64,000 nucleotides of DNA from Cephalopachus bancanus (Eukaryota; Chordata; Mammalia; Primates; Tarsiidae): contig JAPVLO010000123.1 in assembly GCA_027257055.1 (NCBI GenBank), forward strand, positions 1,860,001-1,924,000, read 5' to 3'. Below, in pieces: positions 41,901-57,989 of this stretch. A model generated the notes under the pieces. It ran no database searches and was not told the DNA's origin. It saw only the letters and a program-made list of their open reading frames with translations. Position 1 is the stretch's first letter; each line of letters opens with the position of its first letter. A program made the translations under genes and the position numbers.

Positions 41901-42190
41901 GTATCCTTTCAGTGGCACTGGGAAGGCCAAGCCTGAGGGTTCCTTGTGGGGATGTCCAGACCTGTGCTGTTCAGGGTATGTGTCCTCACACTGGGGCTAG
42001 TCTGTTGTTTCCAATCTGCAATCACTATCACTGATGAACATATGTGCACAGATTGCGAAACTTACATTTCCAGGTACTTATATATTTATAGAAATTTTCT
42101 AGTTAAATGTAACAAATGGCTTACTATTTCTTGCTTAATATAATTAGTATCATTTTATTTACCAAAATTTAGATTTGGAATATATAGGAA
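38941..42190. other. Upstream and intergenic block of locus 9
   Basis: No gene found. Collinear with 33,971-37,380 but without the L1-like insert. Contains a private tandem duplication at 39,921-39,989 and MIR-like pieces near 39,790-39,920, 40,510-40,760, 40,950-41,150 and 41,290-41,480. Confidence 0.55.
39921..39989. repeat. 31-base tandem duplication
   Basis: Two copies starting tgctggatctgaatccagtc at 39,921 and 39,959 (period 38). The paralogues near 34,950 and 52,376 have one copy. Confidence 0.88.
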
Positions 42191-42487
42191 ATAGAAGTAT
42201 TACTTCACTTTGGAGTGTGAGAAGCCCCTTGTAAGATTCAAGCAACTGAGAAGTTTGATTTCACCTCCTGTCATCACTTTGAAACCTAAGACCTGATGAG
42301 GAGCTGAAACTGGGCCGGAAAATCAGATAATAAAAAGGAGGGATGGGGGAATATCCATACCACATTTGCCAAGAGACAGAGGTGGTCCTTGATGTCCCCT
42401 TCTTCCCCAAAGGTTCTGGCACATTGTTGTTCCATTTTGCATGAAATGAAACTCAGGGAGGCAGCCTGGCATCTCTGAGGGCACTCA
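42191..42487. repeat. Orphan MT 3' flank, second ghost locus
   Basis: Matches the 3' flank of loci 9 and 12 up to gagggcactcag, then jumps at about 42,487-42,495 to the ctgacaccaaaacccatgcc-type intergenic sequence known from 36,625, 41,428 and 52,998. The MT exons expected here are absent. Confidence 0.6.
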
Positions 42488-43611
42488 GAGTGCTCCGGGA
42501 CCGCCTGACACCAAAACCCATGCCCTCGGCACAGGCTGCCTTCCAAAACCCTCTCTTTACACAGGCCCCTGCAGGCTAGGATGGTCCTGACTCTTGGCGC
42601 CTACTTCTCTTTTTTTAAGATGCAATAAAAATTCCTTCATCAAATAACCAGAGAGACTGAACTTTGCCATACATCGCAAGTCACTCGGGGCCTTACTTCT
42701 TCCAGCAAACAACCACACCTTAGATTTAAAGATTGTGCTCATTCCTCCATAGGAAGACACAAATACTTCATTTGGAAACCTCAGTTCTTATCCTCCATCT
42801 TATCCTGTTACTGCTGGGCACTTCCGTCCACATCTGACCACTTGGCTGACTGAAGGCTCTGAAGCTAGAATTTGAAAGAGGAGTTCATTTTGGTTGGGCC
42901 TTGGGAGAAACTTCCATAGATTTAGTGTACAGTGATAACAATGAGCTCTCAGGGGAAGAAGAGTCTTATTAGTGACACTGGGCAGACCCAGATAGAGGGT
43001 GTCCATGGGGATGACCAGGCCAGCACTGCTGAAGCTGTGCCATGCCCACACTGGGCATCTGGAAACTGTTTCCAGTCTGAAATGCACATCCTAGAAAATT
43101 GTCAATGTTTATAATTTATTTTGCTTTGCCAGCTATTTTATTTTTTATATTTATTGAAATGTGCTTGTTTATTATAAGAATGGTTTTTCCAGTTTGTGTT
43201 ATTATTTTTGTCATATGAATCCATTTTGTTTACTCTTACCAAAGCTTAGGTCTGTGGCAGAAACACATGCCACTGCATCATCTGGCAAATGCTCTTGTGT
43301 TTCTAACTGAGGAACTGATGCGGAAATGGGGAGTCTGGCTTGCCTTAAGCCACTCAGTGTGTGAGTCATCCATCCCAGCACACGGGCGCTGGACTGTTAA
43401 TGCCATCCCACAGCCCAGCTCTGTTAGGTATGGGGTCCCTTACTTCCAAAGCACACACACACACAAATCAGAGCCAAAATAAAGTCAACACCTTTTATTA
43501 TCAATCACATATTTCACTTTCAAAATAATGTAGCAAACGGTTTAGGGTAGTACATAAAGCAACAGCCAGTTTTGCATATGTCCTTCTATCTCCATCTGGG
43601 ATCAGGGCGTC
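42488..43611. repeat. Intergenic and 3' flank block of locus 10
   Basis: Collinear with 52,984-54,426 in front of locus 13. A short (CA)n run is at 43,452-43,466, and the poly(A) signal AATAAA (minus) is at 43,494-43,499. Confidence 0.6.
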
Positions 43612-44829
<1,218 letters not shown>

Positions 44830-45606
44830 GTCGAGCCCAGGCGAGACTGGATTTCCAGGTGACAGGGAAGAGGCAGAAAGCAAGTGGGAAGTTGGTGGAT
44901 CCTATGAGGCACCCGCTCCCTTTATAGTAAGGGAAGAGCAGGGCCAGAGGACCAGCCCTGGCCTTTGCACCCACACTATGGAGTAGGCGCCACCAAGTTC
45001 TCTCTGGCCAGCTGGACACAACAGGCGGGCCGGGCTCAGGGTCTCTGAGCACTGCTGCTTGGTGCACATCACTAGAGCGACCTTTGGCTGCGCTGTGGGT
45101 GTGTGTGGAGGAGGGCTGGGCTGTGTGCCTGTGGTTTTTGGTGACTCCGAGTCCTTCTGGGACTGTTGGCTCCCCCCTCCCCTCCCATCCTCAACTTGCC
45201 GTTCTCAGGTGTCGTGTGCAAGCCCAACTCATGTTCAGCACCCTGCAGGAGCTGGGGAGCAGAGGAGGTAGGGAGTTGGTGAAAGAAATCAAGGTGGGGG
45301 GACGGGAGGGGAGGATGTGGCCTTTGGAGTCCAGCATTTCCTGTAGCTGCCCCCATAGCAGTTTGTCGCCCACATTTCCCCTTGACACAGCAATGTGCCA
45401 GACACAGGGTTCTGCCTTGCTTCCTTTCATTCTCACTCCTGGGCGGATGTGTCTGCAGGCCTGTCCTGGTCCTCCTTTCCTAAAACCCACCAGATCTCCC
45501 CCAGCAGAGCTGGCCCAGCCACTCCCGGACAGTAGTGCTGCAATGTGGGGTGCCTCAGAAGAGGGGTTCCTTAGGTGACATGCAGACCCTGCTTTAAATA
45601 AGACAG
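44830..45606. repeat. Upstream block of C-type, copy 3
   Basis: Collinear with 9,080-9,892, 27,215-28,026 and 55,664-56,246. Contains the retained TATA box and metal-response core of locus 10. Confidence 0.65.
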
Positions 45607-45735
45607 CAAACTGGATGTAGTAACCAAAACCTGTAGTCACAGCTACTCTCGAGGCTGAGGCTGGAGGATCGTTTGAGCCCAGAAGCTGAGGTCCAGCATG
45701 GTTAATAGAGTAAAAGGACATCTGGAAATAATAAT

Positions 45736-47569
45736 AAAATTGAAAACCAAGACTGACTACCGCATAACATTCAGTCCATGTCACTCCTTTTTAAATCTCA
45801 TTCGTTCTATGAATCTCCCAACAGTCCTAGAGGGAAATACTACTCATGAACCCATTTTACTCATGGAAGAAATAAAACAGAGAGTTCAAGTTCCATGCTC
45901 CTCGTCACAGGGCTAAAAAGTTGTCACTGATGTGAATTTAGTCAGCAACTCAAGGGAAAAAAGCATCCATGATAAAGCATTCCTGTGGTCCAAGCATGTA
46001 TTCAAAAATTCCCTATTGCTAGAGGTCTTTTAAACAGTCAATCACCAGCTCTGCCATGGCCCGTGACAAAAGCAATCCATAGTATAACATACAGACACAC
46101 ATATATATAATATCCTGGCTATCTTCTATGGACAGAATAAAGCTGATATTCATTTTGGACTGTGATAAAGAATTGCTTTTCATAAAAACACATTTAAGAA
46201 AATATTACTCATCTCCATGTAAAATATTAAATAAAACATTATGCAGGTAGTAGCAGAAATGGCAATCATTCCTCTGTATCTGACACGAGGCCAGAATCTT
46301 TCTCATAGCTTTATAACCCAAGCATTGATGGCAGTTTTGTGGGAAGAGTGACTGGCCATCAGGTCATTTTTTTTTTTTGGTAAATGATAGGACAGGACAC
46401 AGAGCTAAGGCCCCAGGCCTGGCTGCTCCGTCTGTGTTTAAGTAAATGTCCCCTATGCTTTGTAAAATGATGGTTCAAAAAAGGAGAACTTATATCATAG
46501 GCCACTCTTCCTAGCCAGGTATCTCTCTAAGTTCCTTCTGTGTATTAACTCATTTAATCCCACAATCCAGTGACCATTATTATGCTCCTTGTACAGTTGA
46601 GGAGACGGACCACAAGAGGTTGTTTGGCACAGCTAAAAGTGACAGGGGTGGGATTTGCGCCCCTGCATGCTGACTGCAGCATCATGTCCTCACTCTGTGT
46701 CCCCAAGTCACATGGAAGGTAAGGACACTGAAAATCTGGCATGGAGGCAGCAGTGGGAAGAGCAATGATTTGGCAGTCAGATGCTTTACATATAGCTCGG
46801 TGACCTTTCAGGGTGTCAGTTGCCATCTCTCAAGTCAAGAGGGAGGCCCATATCATAGGGCCTTTGTACCTTTGAAGTGAGATAGCAGGGTTTAGCATCT
46901 AGGGATGTAATGATCAGCAGCTGTGGCCAGGACCACAGGCCAAACAGTATAGGTGTATTTATCCCTTTACTTCTGTGTCGTGTGACATTGGGCAGGTTGT
47001 TTAACTGCTCTGGAAAACAAGGCACTTCAGCCCATGCATATGTGATATCCCAGTCACGAGGCGTGTGGCTGTCATTGATGAGACTGTGTGTATTTCAAAT
47101 GACATGAAGCATGAGAGAGTGTTTCACACGTGTCCCAATGGGTAGTGTGTCACTGAAGAGTACTTTCTACAGGAGGACATCCACTCTCCTTCTGGCACTG
47201 GACTAGCCTGGCATCAATCTTATTCCCAGCATCCAATTTGGAGTAATGCTTTCAAACCTGTGAGTGTTTCTCCAGGAACTAGTTGGGACTTACCAAGATT
47301 CTGTCTCTAAGAAGTTCATATATCTGGGCATGGTGATTCATGCCTCTAATCTTAGCACTTTTGGAAGCCAAAGTGAGAGGATTCCTTAAGGCCAGGATTT
47401 CAAAAAATATAGCCTGGGCAACATAGCGAGACCTGTATATGTGTATAGAACTTTTTCCAGTTGAATCTAAAAATAGGCTTTGTGATTAGAGTTTGATTTC
47501 ATGATCTCCATAAACTTTATTAACTAAAGTTTAGGTCTGCAACAAATAATAAAAGCTGTCCCTTCACAT
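45736..47569. other. Intergenic block between loci 10 and 11, with an internal deletion
   Basis: No gene found. Collinear with 28,156-30,115, then jumps near 47,436 to the equivalent of 31,140. About 1.0 kb is missing relative to the locus 7-8 copy. MIR-like pieces lie around 45,770-45,935, 46,540-46,730 and 46,960-47,120. Confidence 0.6.
47325..47436 (+). mobile_element. Truncated Alu at a deletion junction
   Basis: Left part of the old Alu found at 11,608 and 30,003, cut at about 47,436 after agcgagacctgta. Confidence 0.62.
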
Positions 47570-47984
47570 GGAGTTTAAGAAGACCCATGGACAATTGAGG
47601 CAACTGAGGAGGGGGCTTCCACCTCCTATAATCGCTTTGAAGTCTAAAATCACATGAGGAACTGAGGTTGTGCAGGGAATCAGACAATAATAGTGAGGGA
47701 TGAAGAAGTTTCTGTTTGCCACCATTGACATGACAATGTGACCGTCCTGTGTGGTTCCCCTTCCCTCAAATGATTTGTCACAATGCAATGCCAGTGTAAC
47801 ACCAGAGGGAGCTCAGGGAGGCTCTCTGGCTTGGCTGAGGGCACTCAGGTTGTCAGGAACTCACAATCCATCCAGAGCCCTGGACTTTCACACCTACTTC
47901 AGTCCCTACCACTGCCTTAATGGGCCCCGAGTCCCATATTTCCAAAGCACAAAGGAAATCGTGGTCAGAAGAAAATCAACAACT

Positions 47985-47990
47985 TTTATT
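47985..47990 (-). terminator. Poly(A) signal of MT locus 11
   Basis: AATAAA on the minus strand, 117 bases beyond the stop codon. Confidence 0.62.
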
Positions 47991-48106
47991 ATCATTCACA
48001 TATTGTATAGAAAATAAAGGTAGGAAAAGGGTCAGTTTTGCATTTAAAAGAAATCCAGATTTATACACGTTGCTCCACCTCCACCTGGAATCAGGGTCTC
48101 CCAACA

Positions 48107-49178
<1,072 letters not shown>

Positions 49179-50197
49179 GTCTAACTCAGGCAAGGCTGCA
49201 GTTCCAGGAGAGAGGGAAGAGGCAACTGACAGGTGTGAAGCTGGTGTAGTCCAGGAAGCCACAGCTCACTTTACAGTCAGGGGAGGGAGCCAGGCACAGA
49301 GGCTCCGCCCAGGTCTTTGCACCGGCCCCTCCAAGTATGGTGCCAGGCTATGCCCAGCCAGTGTGCCCGGGACAGGATCTCTGAAACCCCCTTGGTTCAC
49401 TGAGGGGAACACCCATTTTGGCTATGCTCGGGAAGAAGGGGGACAGGGCTGTGTTTCTGATGGTTCCCAGTTTCCATGCCTGTCTCTCCTGCACTTGGAG
49501 TTCCTGGAACCAACTCCTGGCTCCATGTGGTAATGTCCTGGCCTGTGCTACTCAAGGTGTGTGTCCACAATGGGGCCAGTCTGCTGTTTCCAGTCTGCCA
49601 TCCAAATGCGTCATGAACATATGAACAAAGATCTCAAAACTTCAATTCCCAGCTAGTTATCTTATATTTGTAGACCTTTTCTGGTTAAATGTAACAACTG
49701 GCTTATCATTTGTTCTATGATATCATGATCTCTGTCATTAATGTTATTGTATGTACCAAAGCCTAGATCTGGAATAAATAGAAAATAGAATTATTCCTCC
49801 ACCTTGGAGTCTGAGAAGCCCCTTGTAGGATTCAAGCAACTGAAAAGTTGGATTTCACCTCTTGTTGTCACTTTGAAGCCTAAAATTTGTTGGTAACTGA
49901 ACCTGGGCTGGGAAATCAGATAATGCAAATGAGGGATGGACGAGTATCTGTGCCACATTTGCCAGGAGACGGAGGGTGTCCTCGATGTCCCTCCCTCCCC
50001 ACAGTGTTCTAGAACACTGCTCTTCTAGTCTGCAGAAGATGAAGCTCAGTGAGCAGCCTGACTTCCTGAGGGCACTCAGGCTGTCAGGGTGAACATTTCC
50101 ATAAGAGCCCAGGTATCTGCACACCCAGTCCAATCACCTACCCCAGTCCCTCAATTTTAGACATACAAATGAAACCAGAGTCAGAATCAAGTCAATG
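49179..50197. other. Collapsed intergenic region between loci 11 and 12
   Basis: No gene found. The upstream block of locus 11 resembles that of locus 5 only to about 49,520 (ggaaccaactcctgg), then switches to the ctccatgtgg(t/g)aatgtcctgg segment seen at 12,621 and 31,011, followed by a locus 9-type 3' flank. Loci 11 and 12 are therefore only about 1.1 kb apart. Confidence 0.6.
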
Positions 50198-50203
50198 TTT
50201 ATT
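50198..50203 (-). terminator. Poly(A) signal of MT locus 12
   Basis: AATAAA on the minus strand before the exon 3 end of locus 12. Confidence 0.55.
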
Positions 50204-50323
50204 ATTATTCACTTTTTGGATAGAACAGGGAATGTAGTAAATGGATCAGAGTTGCATGCAAAAAAAAAATTCCAGGTTTATACATGTTGCTCCATGTCCA
50301 CCTGGGATCAGGGTCTCCCAGCA

Positions 50324-51369
50324 TCAGGAGCAACAGCTGCACTTTTCCAGTACCTCTTGGTAGACACAGCCATAGGCATACTTAGCACTGCCCATGGGCA
50401 GCAGAAGCAACAGTCTGGGAAGAAAGGGAGAGTGGGAGGTCAGAACACATTTTACCAGGCACTTCCCTGCCCCACATGGGCCTGGCACAAGCCCTGCCCC
50501 CAGTCCCAAGGACCCTTTGAGTTCAAGATGGCACAACTCTGTTAGGAGACAACAGGTGGAATTTACGTTGAGAGTCTTTCTACAAAAAACCGGCCAATGC
50601 TCAACTGAGCCCAGGACAGGGAAGATTGAGAGGCAGAAGAAGACCTACAGAAACATAGGAACCTAGAACTGTTCCCTATCTGTTTCCCAGAGCACAGACT
50701 CAGACCAGCTCCGGATCTCTCCCAACTCAGCCTGGTGCCAGGCTCCCATGGAAGGCCCCCATTCACTCTTCTTGCAGGACATGCATCTGCACACTTTGCA
50801 CGTGTAGGAGCCAGAGCAGGCACTGGAGACACCTATAAGGAAGAGAACAGTGAGCAGTAAGGGTCATGTAGATGTTGGGTACAGTCCTTCATGTGCTCCC
50901 TGCTCTATGCACTGAGGAAACCTGGTGACTCTTGTTTCTCTCAGGCAAAAGGAAGTCTAACCACTCTTCAGGCTAGGTTGGGCAGGTACCATCCTGATTG
51001 TATTCCACAGGGCTTTATATCAAGAATCCAGAAGATTCCATGTCCCTGCCTGCCAACAGCTGAAATGCTAGACAGAGCACTGGGGACCTGCCCAACTGGG
51101 AGACATAGAGCAGGGCCTTTTTGAGCCTCTGTCCTATAGCCTAAGAAATGGAAGGAACTGGGAAGATGGGTATGTTCTAAGTGATGATGAAGGTGCTTGG
51201 CTAGGAAGAAAGCATAAGAAATCCAAGGAAAAGACACCACTAGATTCTGAACTCTAAATGAGCCCTCCACCAGCAGCACAGATATTCTATCCTTTGGCAA
51301 GAAATTGGAGACACTAAGGCCAGAAATTCAGCATCCTTTACCAGAGGCACATGAGCCGTTGGGGCCCAT
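50324..51369 (-). pseudogene. Metallothionein locus 12, frameshifted
   Basis: Exon 1 at 51,342-51,369 reads MGPNGSCASG (C5 to G). Exon 2 at 50,767-50,832 has C13 to S, C19 to Y and E23 to V, with intact splice signals. Exon 3 at 50,324-50,414 is 91 bases, one base short in the CCCCGTGGGC segment (around 50,394-50,400), so the frame shifts before the alpha domain. Further cysteines are lost beyond it. The TATA position reads TATCAAG. Its upstream block groups it with loci 8 and 9. Confidence 0.86.
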
Positions 51370-52592
51370 GAGGGCCCCAGGTAAATCTGAAGTTCCAGGT
51401 GAGAGGAAGGAGGCAGAGGGGCATGTGGGAAGCTGGTGGAGTCCAGGAGGTGGCCACTCCCTTGATAGTCAGTAGAGGGGGCAAAGCACAGAGGCCCTTC
51501 CCTAGCCCTTGCCCCTGCCCTGCCAAGTCTGAGCAACTCAATATCCTAGCCTGGGCTGTGCTCAGCGGACAGGCAAGTCAGATCAAGGGTCTCCCTCACC
51601 CGGCCCCCACATGCATCTCGGTGTGCTGTGCCGGCACCAACCTTTTGGCTGCTGTCACAAGTGAAGGCCTGAGGGCCTGTGGCCAGATGGCAGGTGGACT
51701 CCATGCTTATCTGGGGGTCCTCTCTACAGAGTGCATCCATTCTGCTCCCTGGGCATTCAGAGAACTCAGAGCCAGGTGATCTGGTAATCCCCAACCCCAG
51801 GCCTGCACCTTTGTCCTCAGCTTCCTGCTTCTCGGGGTCTGTGTGCAACCTCAGCGTCATGCTCATGTTCCTTGATAGACCCAAGACATGGAGTGCAGCA
51901 AGGGAGTTGTGTGAGGAGAACAGGCTGTTGCTGTGACCTTTGCCTCATATGCATGGCCTGTCCCTGTCCCCACCTAGGGCCTTTGGCCATGTTTCTCCCA
52001 CCCAGCCACAAGGCAGACACATGGCTCTGCCTTCCTCTCTTCCAGTCTCCTCTCCTGAGAGGTTTTCTGCACATATGTTTAATTATCTTTTGCTTTAATT
52101 TCCTTGGGACTTCCCACAGCCTAACTGCCCCACCAGGCTTTAGGTGGGAAGTTCCCAAAGCTTTGGATGCCCCCAAAGGAGGAATCATTGTCCCTGATGT
52201 TCCTGACTGAAAAACTGCACACAGACCCTGCCAGACCTTGTTTAATCACTGTGACTATTTGACCCTCAAAACATTGTAAATGGGATGATTTTATGAACCC
52301 GTGTTACTAATCAGACAACCACCACACAAGGAGTATGTGTGACTAGTCCAGGATCAGAGGGCTTGTACGTGGTCCTGCTGGATCTGAATCCAGTCAGCTT
52401 TGAAGGAAAAGAGGTCAGTGAAGAAGGTGGAGGATCCTTGGGTATAAATGGTATGTCTTCGGCAGCTCTTAATTGCTTGAAACCTTTACACTAAAACAAA
52501 CATCAGGGTCAATCCTGGGAGCAAAAAAGTGATGCAAAAGAAAAATGTTCAATTTTATGGCAAGCATGTATATCATATTTTCAGTGGTGGTA
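51370..52592. repeat. Upstream block of loci 8, 9 and 12, copy 3
   Basis: Collinear with 33,971-35,165 and 38,941-40,180. Ends at a junction near 52,592, where sequence equivalent to about 1 kb of the locus 8 block is missing. Confidence 0.6.
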
Positions 52593-53971
52593 ATGACTTG
52601 TAGAGGAAGAAAGTTTTTTCTCTGTGCAAATGCTGGCTCAGTGTCTTATCTTATCCTGTAGTGTTCTGTGCAAGAGGCCATTCATGTGCCCATGAGACCA
52701 GAGCCATAAGATTCCAGACTTCAAATCCACAGTAATGCCTCTATGCAGATAGGCCTATCCCAAGGTAGTTAATGGGAGCTAACAGAATTCTCTCCCCAGA
52801 AAGTTCATGTGGACCACACAAACATAATGCCACTGTTTATTATGTCTGTCCAATTGCCAGGCCACTGCCACATGTAATGCCTACATAGAGATGTAAGCTC
52901 CTTTCTACACAGGTGGAAACAAGACTCATGGAGGTTCAGCCACTGGCCCAGGTCACATGGTCATTAGGTGGTGAACTGGGCTGTGCTCTGGGACTGCCTG
53001 ACACCAAAATCCATTCCCTTGACTCAGACTGCCTTCCACAATTCTCTCTTCACATAGGCCACTGGTAGGCAAGGATGGTTCTGACTCTTAGGTTCCCACT
53101 CCTCCTTCTTATTGAAGAAGAAACAGAAATGTCTTTAACAAATAGCCAGAGAGACTGATATTTTGCCATTGATCGCATATCACTCGGGGCCTCATCCTTT
53201 TAGCAAATACAACACCTTAGGTTTAAATATATGTGTTCACGCCTCCATAGGCAGATGCAAATACTTCATCTGGAAACCTGGATACATATCTATCCTTCAT
53301 CTTGGCTTGTTAATGCTGGGCACTTCCACATCACTCCTCACTCCTCTGCTTGAAGGAACTAAGGAGTAGAATTTGAAAGAGGAGCTGAATTTAGCTGGGC
53401 CTTTGGAGAAACTTCCAAGGATTTAGTGTACAGTGATAACCATGAGCTCTCAGGTGTAGAAGAGTCCCATTAGTGACACAGGACAGACCCAGACTGAGGG
53501 TGTCCATGGGGATGGCCTGACCAGCACTGCTGAAGGTGTGTGATCCCCACACCAGGCCAGCTGAGAAATGTTTCCAGTCTGATATGTATACCCTAAAAAA
53601 TGGTTAATGTTTGTAATTATTTTGCTTTGCCAGCTATTTTCTTTTTTTATTTATTGAATTGTGTCTGTTTATTATAAAAATGGTTTTTCTATTTTGTGTT
53701 ATTATTTTTGTCATTTGAATGCATATTATTTTATCTTACCAAAGTTTAGGTCTGTGACAAACACATGCTACTACATCATCTGGCAAATGCTTTTGTGTTT
53801 CTAACTGAGGAACTGATGCTGAAATGGGGAACCTGGCTTGCCTTAAGGCACTCAGTGCCACTTGATTGGACATTGTCCCAGGACACAGGGATCTGGACTG
53901 TTCATGCCATCCCTCAGCCAAGTTCTGTTGGGTATGAAGTTCTTATTTCCCAGGCATAAAAAGAAATTAGA
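52593..53971. other. Intergenic MIR-rich block before locus 13
   Basis: No gene found. Collinear with 36,222-36,700 and then with 42,495-43,450. The segment 53,187-53,260 is the apparent source of an insertion in intron 2 of locus 13. Confidence 0.5.
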
Positions 53972-54272
53972 AGGACGGGCGTGGTGGTTCATGCCGATAA
54001 TCCCAGCACTTTGGGAGGCCGAGGTGAGAGGATTGCCTGAATCCGTGGGTTCTAGACCAGCCTGGGCAATGTGGCAAGACCTCATCTCTACAATAAGTAA
54101 AAAAATTGCCAAGTAGGGTGGCACGTGCCTGTAGTTCAGCTACTTGGAAGGCTGAGGTGGAAGGATCGCCTGAGCCCAGTGGGTGGAGCCTGCAGTGGCT
54201 GGGAGCGTGCCACTGCCCTTCAGCCTGGGTGATAGAGCGAGAATCCAACTCAAAAAAAAAGAAAGAAAGAAA
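53972..54272 (+). mobile_element. Alu element in the 3' region of MT locus 13
   Basis: Plus-oriented dimeric Alu ending in an A-rich run with gaaagaaagaaa. The paralogous site at about 43,455 (locus 10) lacks it. It lies just beyond the poly(A) signal, so the gene is not interrupted. Confidence 0.82.
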
Positions 54273-54298
54273 TCAGAGCCAGAATAAAGTCAATAACA

Positions 54299-54304
54299 TT
54301 TATT
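54299..54304 (-). terminator. Poly(A) signal of MT locus 13
   Basis: AATAAA on the minus strand, about 123 bases beyond the stop codon. Confidence 0.72.
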
Positions 54305-54426
54305 GTCAGTCACACATTTCATTAGGAGAAAAAATGCAGCAAATGGAATAGGTAGGATAAAAAAACCACAACCACCAAGTTTATACGTGTCCTTCTATCT
54401 CCATCTGGGATCAGGCCCTCCTAACA

Positions 54427-55663
<1,237 letters not shown>

Positions 55664-56246
55664 GTCGATCCAGGCAAGTCTGGAGTTGCAGGCGAGAGGG
55701 ATGAGGCAGCGGAGCACGTGGAAGGTTTGTGGAACCCGGGAGGCAGCCGCTTCCTTTATAGTCAGGGGAGGGGGCCGGGTGCAGAGGCCAAGCCTGGTTA
55801 TTTGCACCCGCCCTGACGAGGGTCCAGAGAGGTTCTGTGTGCAGCGGGCGGGCCGGGCGCAGTACTTCTGAGCACAACTGGCTCGCACCGCGGGCGGTGG
55901 CTGGGGGGAGAGGAGGGCGGGGCTGTGCACGGCGTGCCCGAGGTTGTCGCCACCCCCGCCCTGGGCGTTCCAGGAACCCCAGATCCTGCAGTCTTCGCAC
56001 CACACCCCCACACCGCTGTCCTGGGGCAGCTCCTTTCCGGGGTGCCGTGTGCAACCCCAACTCAAGCTCAGCCCGGGTCGGCAGGAGCGGGAAGCAGAGG
56101 AAGTTGTGTGCACAGGTCGGGGAGGATGTGTCCTTCAGAGTCCCCTAGCCCAGCTGGCCCACCCATTCCAGGTCGGCAGTGCTGCAATGTGGGGTGCCCC
56201 AGAAGAGGGGTCCCTTGGGTGACATGCAGACCCTTCCGTAAATAAG
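55664..56246 (-). promoter_or_regulatory. Promoter and CpG-rich upstream region of MT locus 13
   Basis: TATAAA at 55,755-55,760. Metal-response cores at 55,777-55,783 and 55,855-55,861 (GGGTGCA and GGGCGCA on plus), 55,803-55,809 (TGCACCC on plus) and 55,837-55,843 (GTGTGCA on plus). A CACGTG E-box is at 55,715-55,720 in the presumed 5' UTR. GC- and CpG-rich to about 56,060. Such clustered MTF-1 sites predict strong metal induction. Confidence 0.72.
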
Positions 56247-56375
56247 AGAGCAGCTGGGTGCAGTAGCCCACACCCGTAGTCACAGCTGCTCTGGAGGCTG
56301 AGAGGGGAGGATCGCTTGAGCCCAGGAATTGAGGTCCAGCTTGGATAATATACTGAGACAACATCGGGAAAGAAA

Positions 56376-57989
56376 AAAGAAAAATAAAAACCAAGACTGA
56401 CTGTCGCATAACAGTTCTGGGAAGTCCCCTTTTAATAACACTTGTTCTCTGAAACTCCCAACAATCCTAGAGGGAAATACTATTTAAAACCTATTTTGCT
56501 CATGGAAGGACTACAAGGAGAGATCAAGTACCGGGCTCCTGGTCACAGAGCTAAAAATTTGTCACTGATGTGAATTCAATAAACTTCTCTAGGGAAAGAA
56601 GTATCCATGATAAACGACTCCTGGGGCCCAAGAATGTCTTCAACAATTCCCTATTGCTGGACGTCTTTTAAACAACTGGTTCTGCCAAGACCAGTGACAA
56701 AAGCAATCCATGACTGTAACATACAGACACACACATATATAATATTCTGGCTATCTTCTATGGACAGAATAAAGCTGATAATCATTTTGGATTGTGATAA
56801 AGAATTGCTTTTCAGAAAAATACATATAAGAAAATATTACTCATCTCCATGTAAAATAGAGAGTAAAATATTATGTGGGTGGTAGCAGAAATGGCAGTCA
56901 TTTCTCTGTATCTAACATGAGGCACAGAATCTTTCTCATAGATTTATAACTCAAGTGTTGATGGCAGTTTGTGGGAAGAGTGACTGGCTGTCTGTGAACC
57001 ACAGGTCTCACGTTCTTCTGGCAGATGAGAGGACAGGACATACGGCTAAGCACACCAGGGCTGGCTGCGCTGTTTGCGTGTAAGTAAGTATCCCCTATGC
57101 TTTGTAAAATGATGTTTTAAAAAAGCAATAGCTTATATCATAGGCCACTCTCCCTTGCCAGGTATCTTTCTAAGTTCCTTCCATGAATTACCTCATTTAA
57201 TCCCACAAGCCAGTGGCAATTATTATGCTCCTTGTATAGTTGAGAAGATGGAGTCACAAAAGGTTGTGTCGAGCAGCTAAAAGTGACAGAAGTGGGATTT
57301 GCACCCACGCATGTTGACTGCAGCATCATGTCCTCACCCACCACCCTGTGCCCCTAAGTCACATGGAAGGTGAGGACGCTGAAAATCTGGCACGGAGGCA
57401 GCAGTGGGAAGGGCACTGCTTTGGCCGTCAGACACTTTTGCATGTAGCTCAGTGACCTTTCTGAGAGTCAGTTGCCATCTCTCAAGTCAAGAACTAAATT
57501 GGTCCATTCTAAAGGGCCTTTATGCCTTTGAACTGGGACAGGCATGGCTTAGCATCCAGGGATGAAACGATCTTCCAGCTGAGGTTAGGGGGACAGGCCA
57601 GATGTAGTATAGGTTGATTCATCCCTTTACTTCTGTGCTCTGTGACTTGGGCAGGAGGTTTAGCTGCACTGGAAGATAACACAAGTACTTCAGCTATGCA
57701 TATTGGATGTCCGGGTCATGAGACCTGTGGCTGTCATTCATGAGACTGTGAGAAGATCAAATGGCGTGAAGTGGGGGGGGGCTTTCATATGCATTCAAAT
57801 GCTGGGCAGTGTGTCACTGAAAGTCACTGAAGAGGACTTTCTACAGGAGGACATCCACACTCCTCCTGGCACTGGGTCAGCCTGGCTGCAATCTCATTCC
57901 CAACACCAGTCCAGAGCAATGCTTCCAAACCTATGAGCCTTTCTCCAGGAACTTGTTGACACCAAGATTTTCTCTCTAAGAAGTTCATC
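56376..57989. other. Intergenic block between loci 13 and 14, C-type part
   Basis: No gene found. Collinear with 10,031-11,590, including MIR-like pieces near 56,430-56,590, 57,170-57,370 and 57,620-57,770. Confidence 0.55.
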
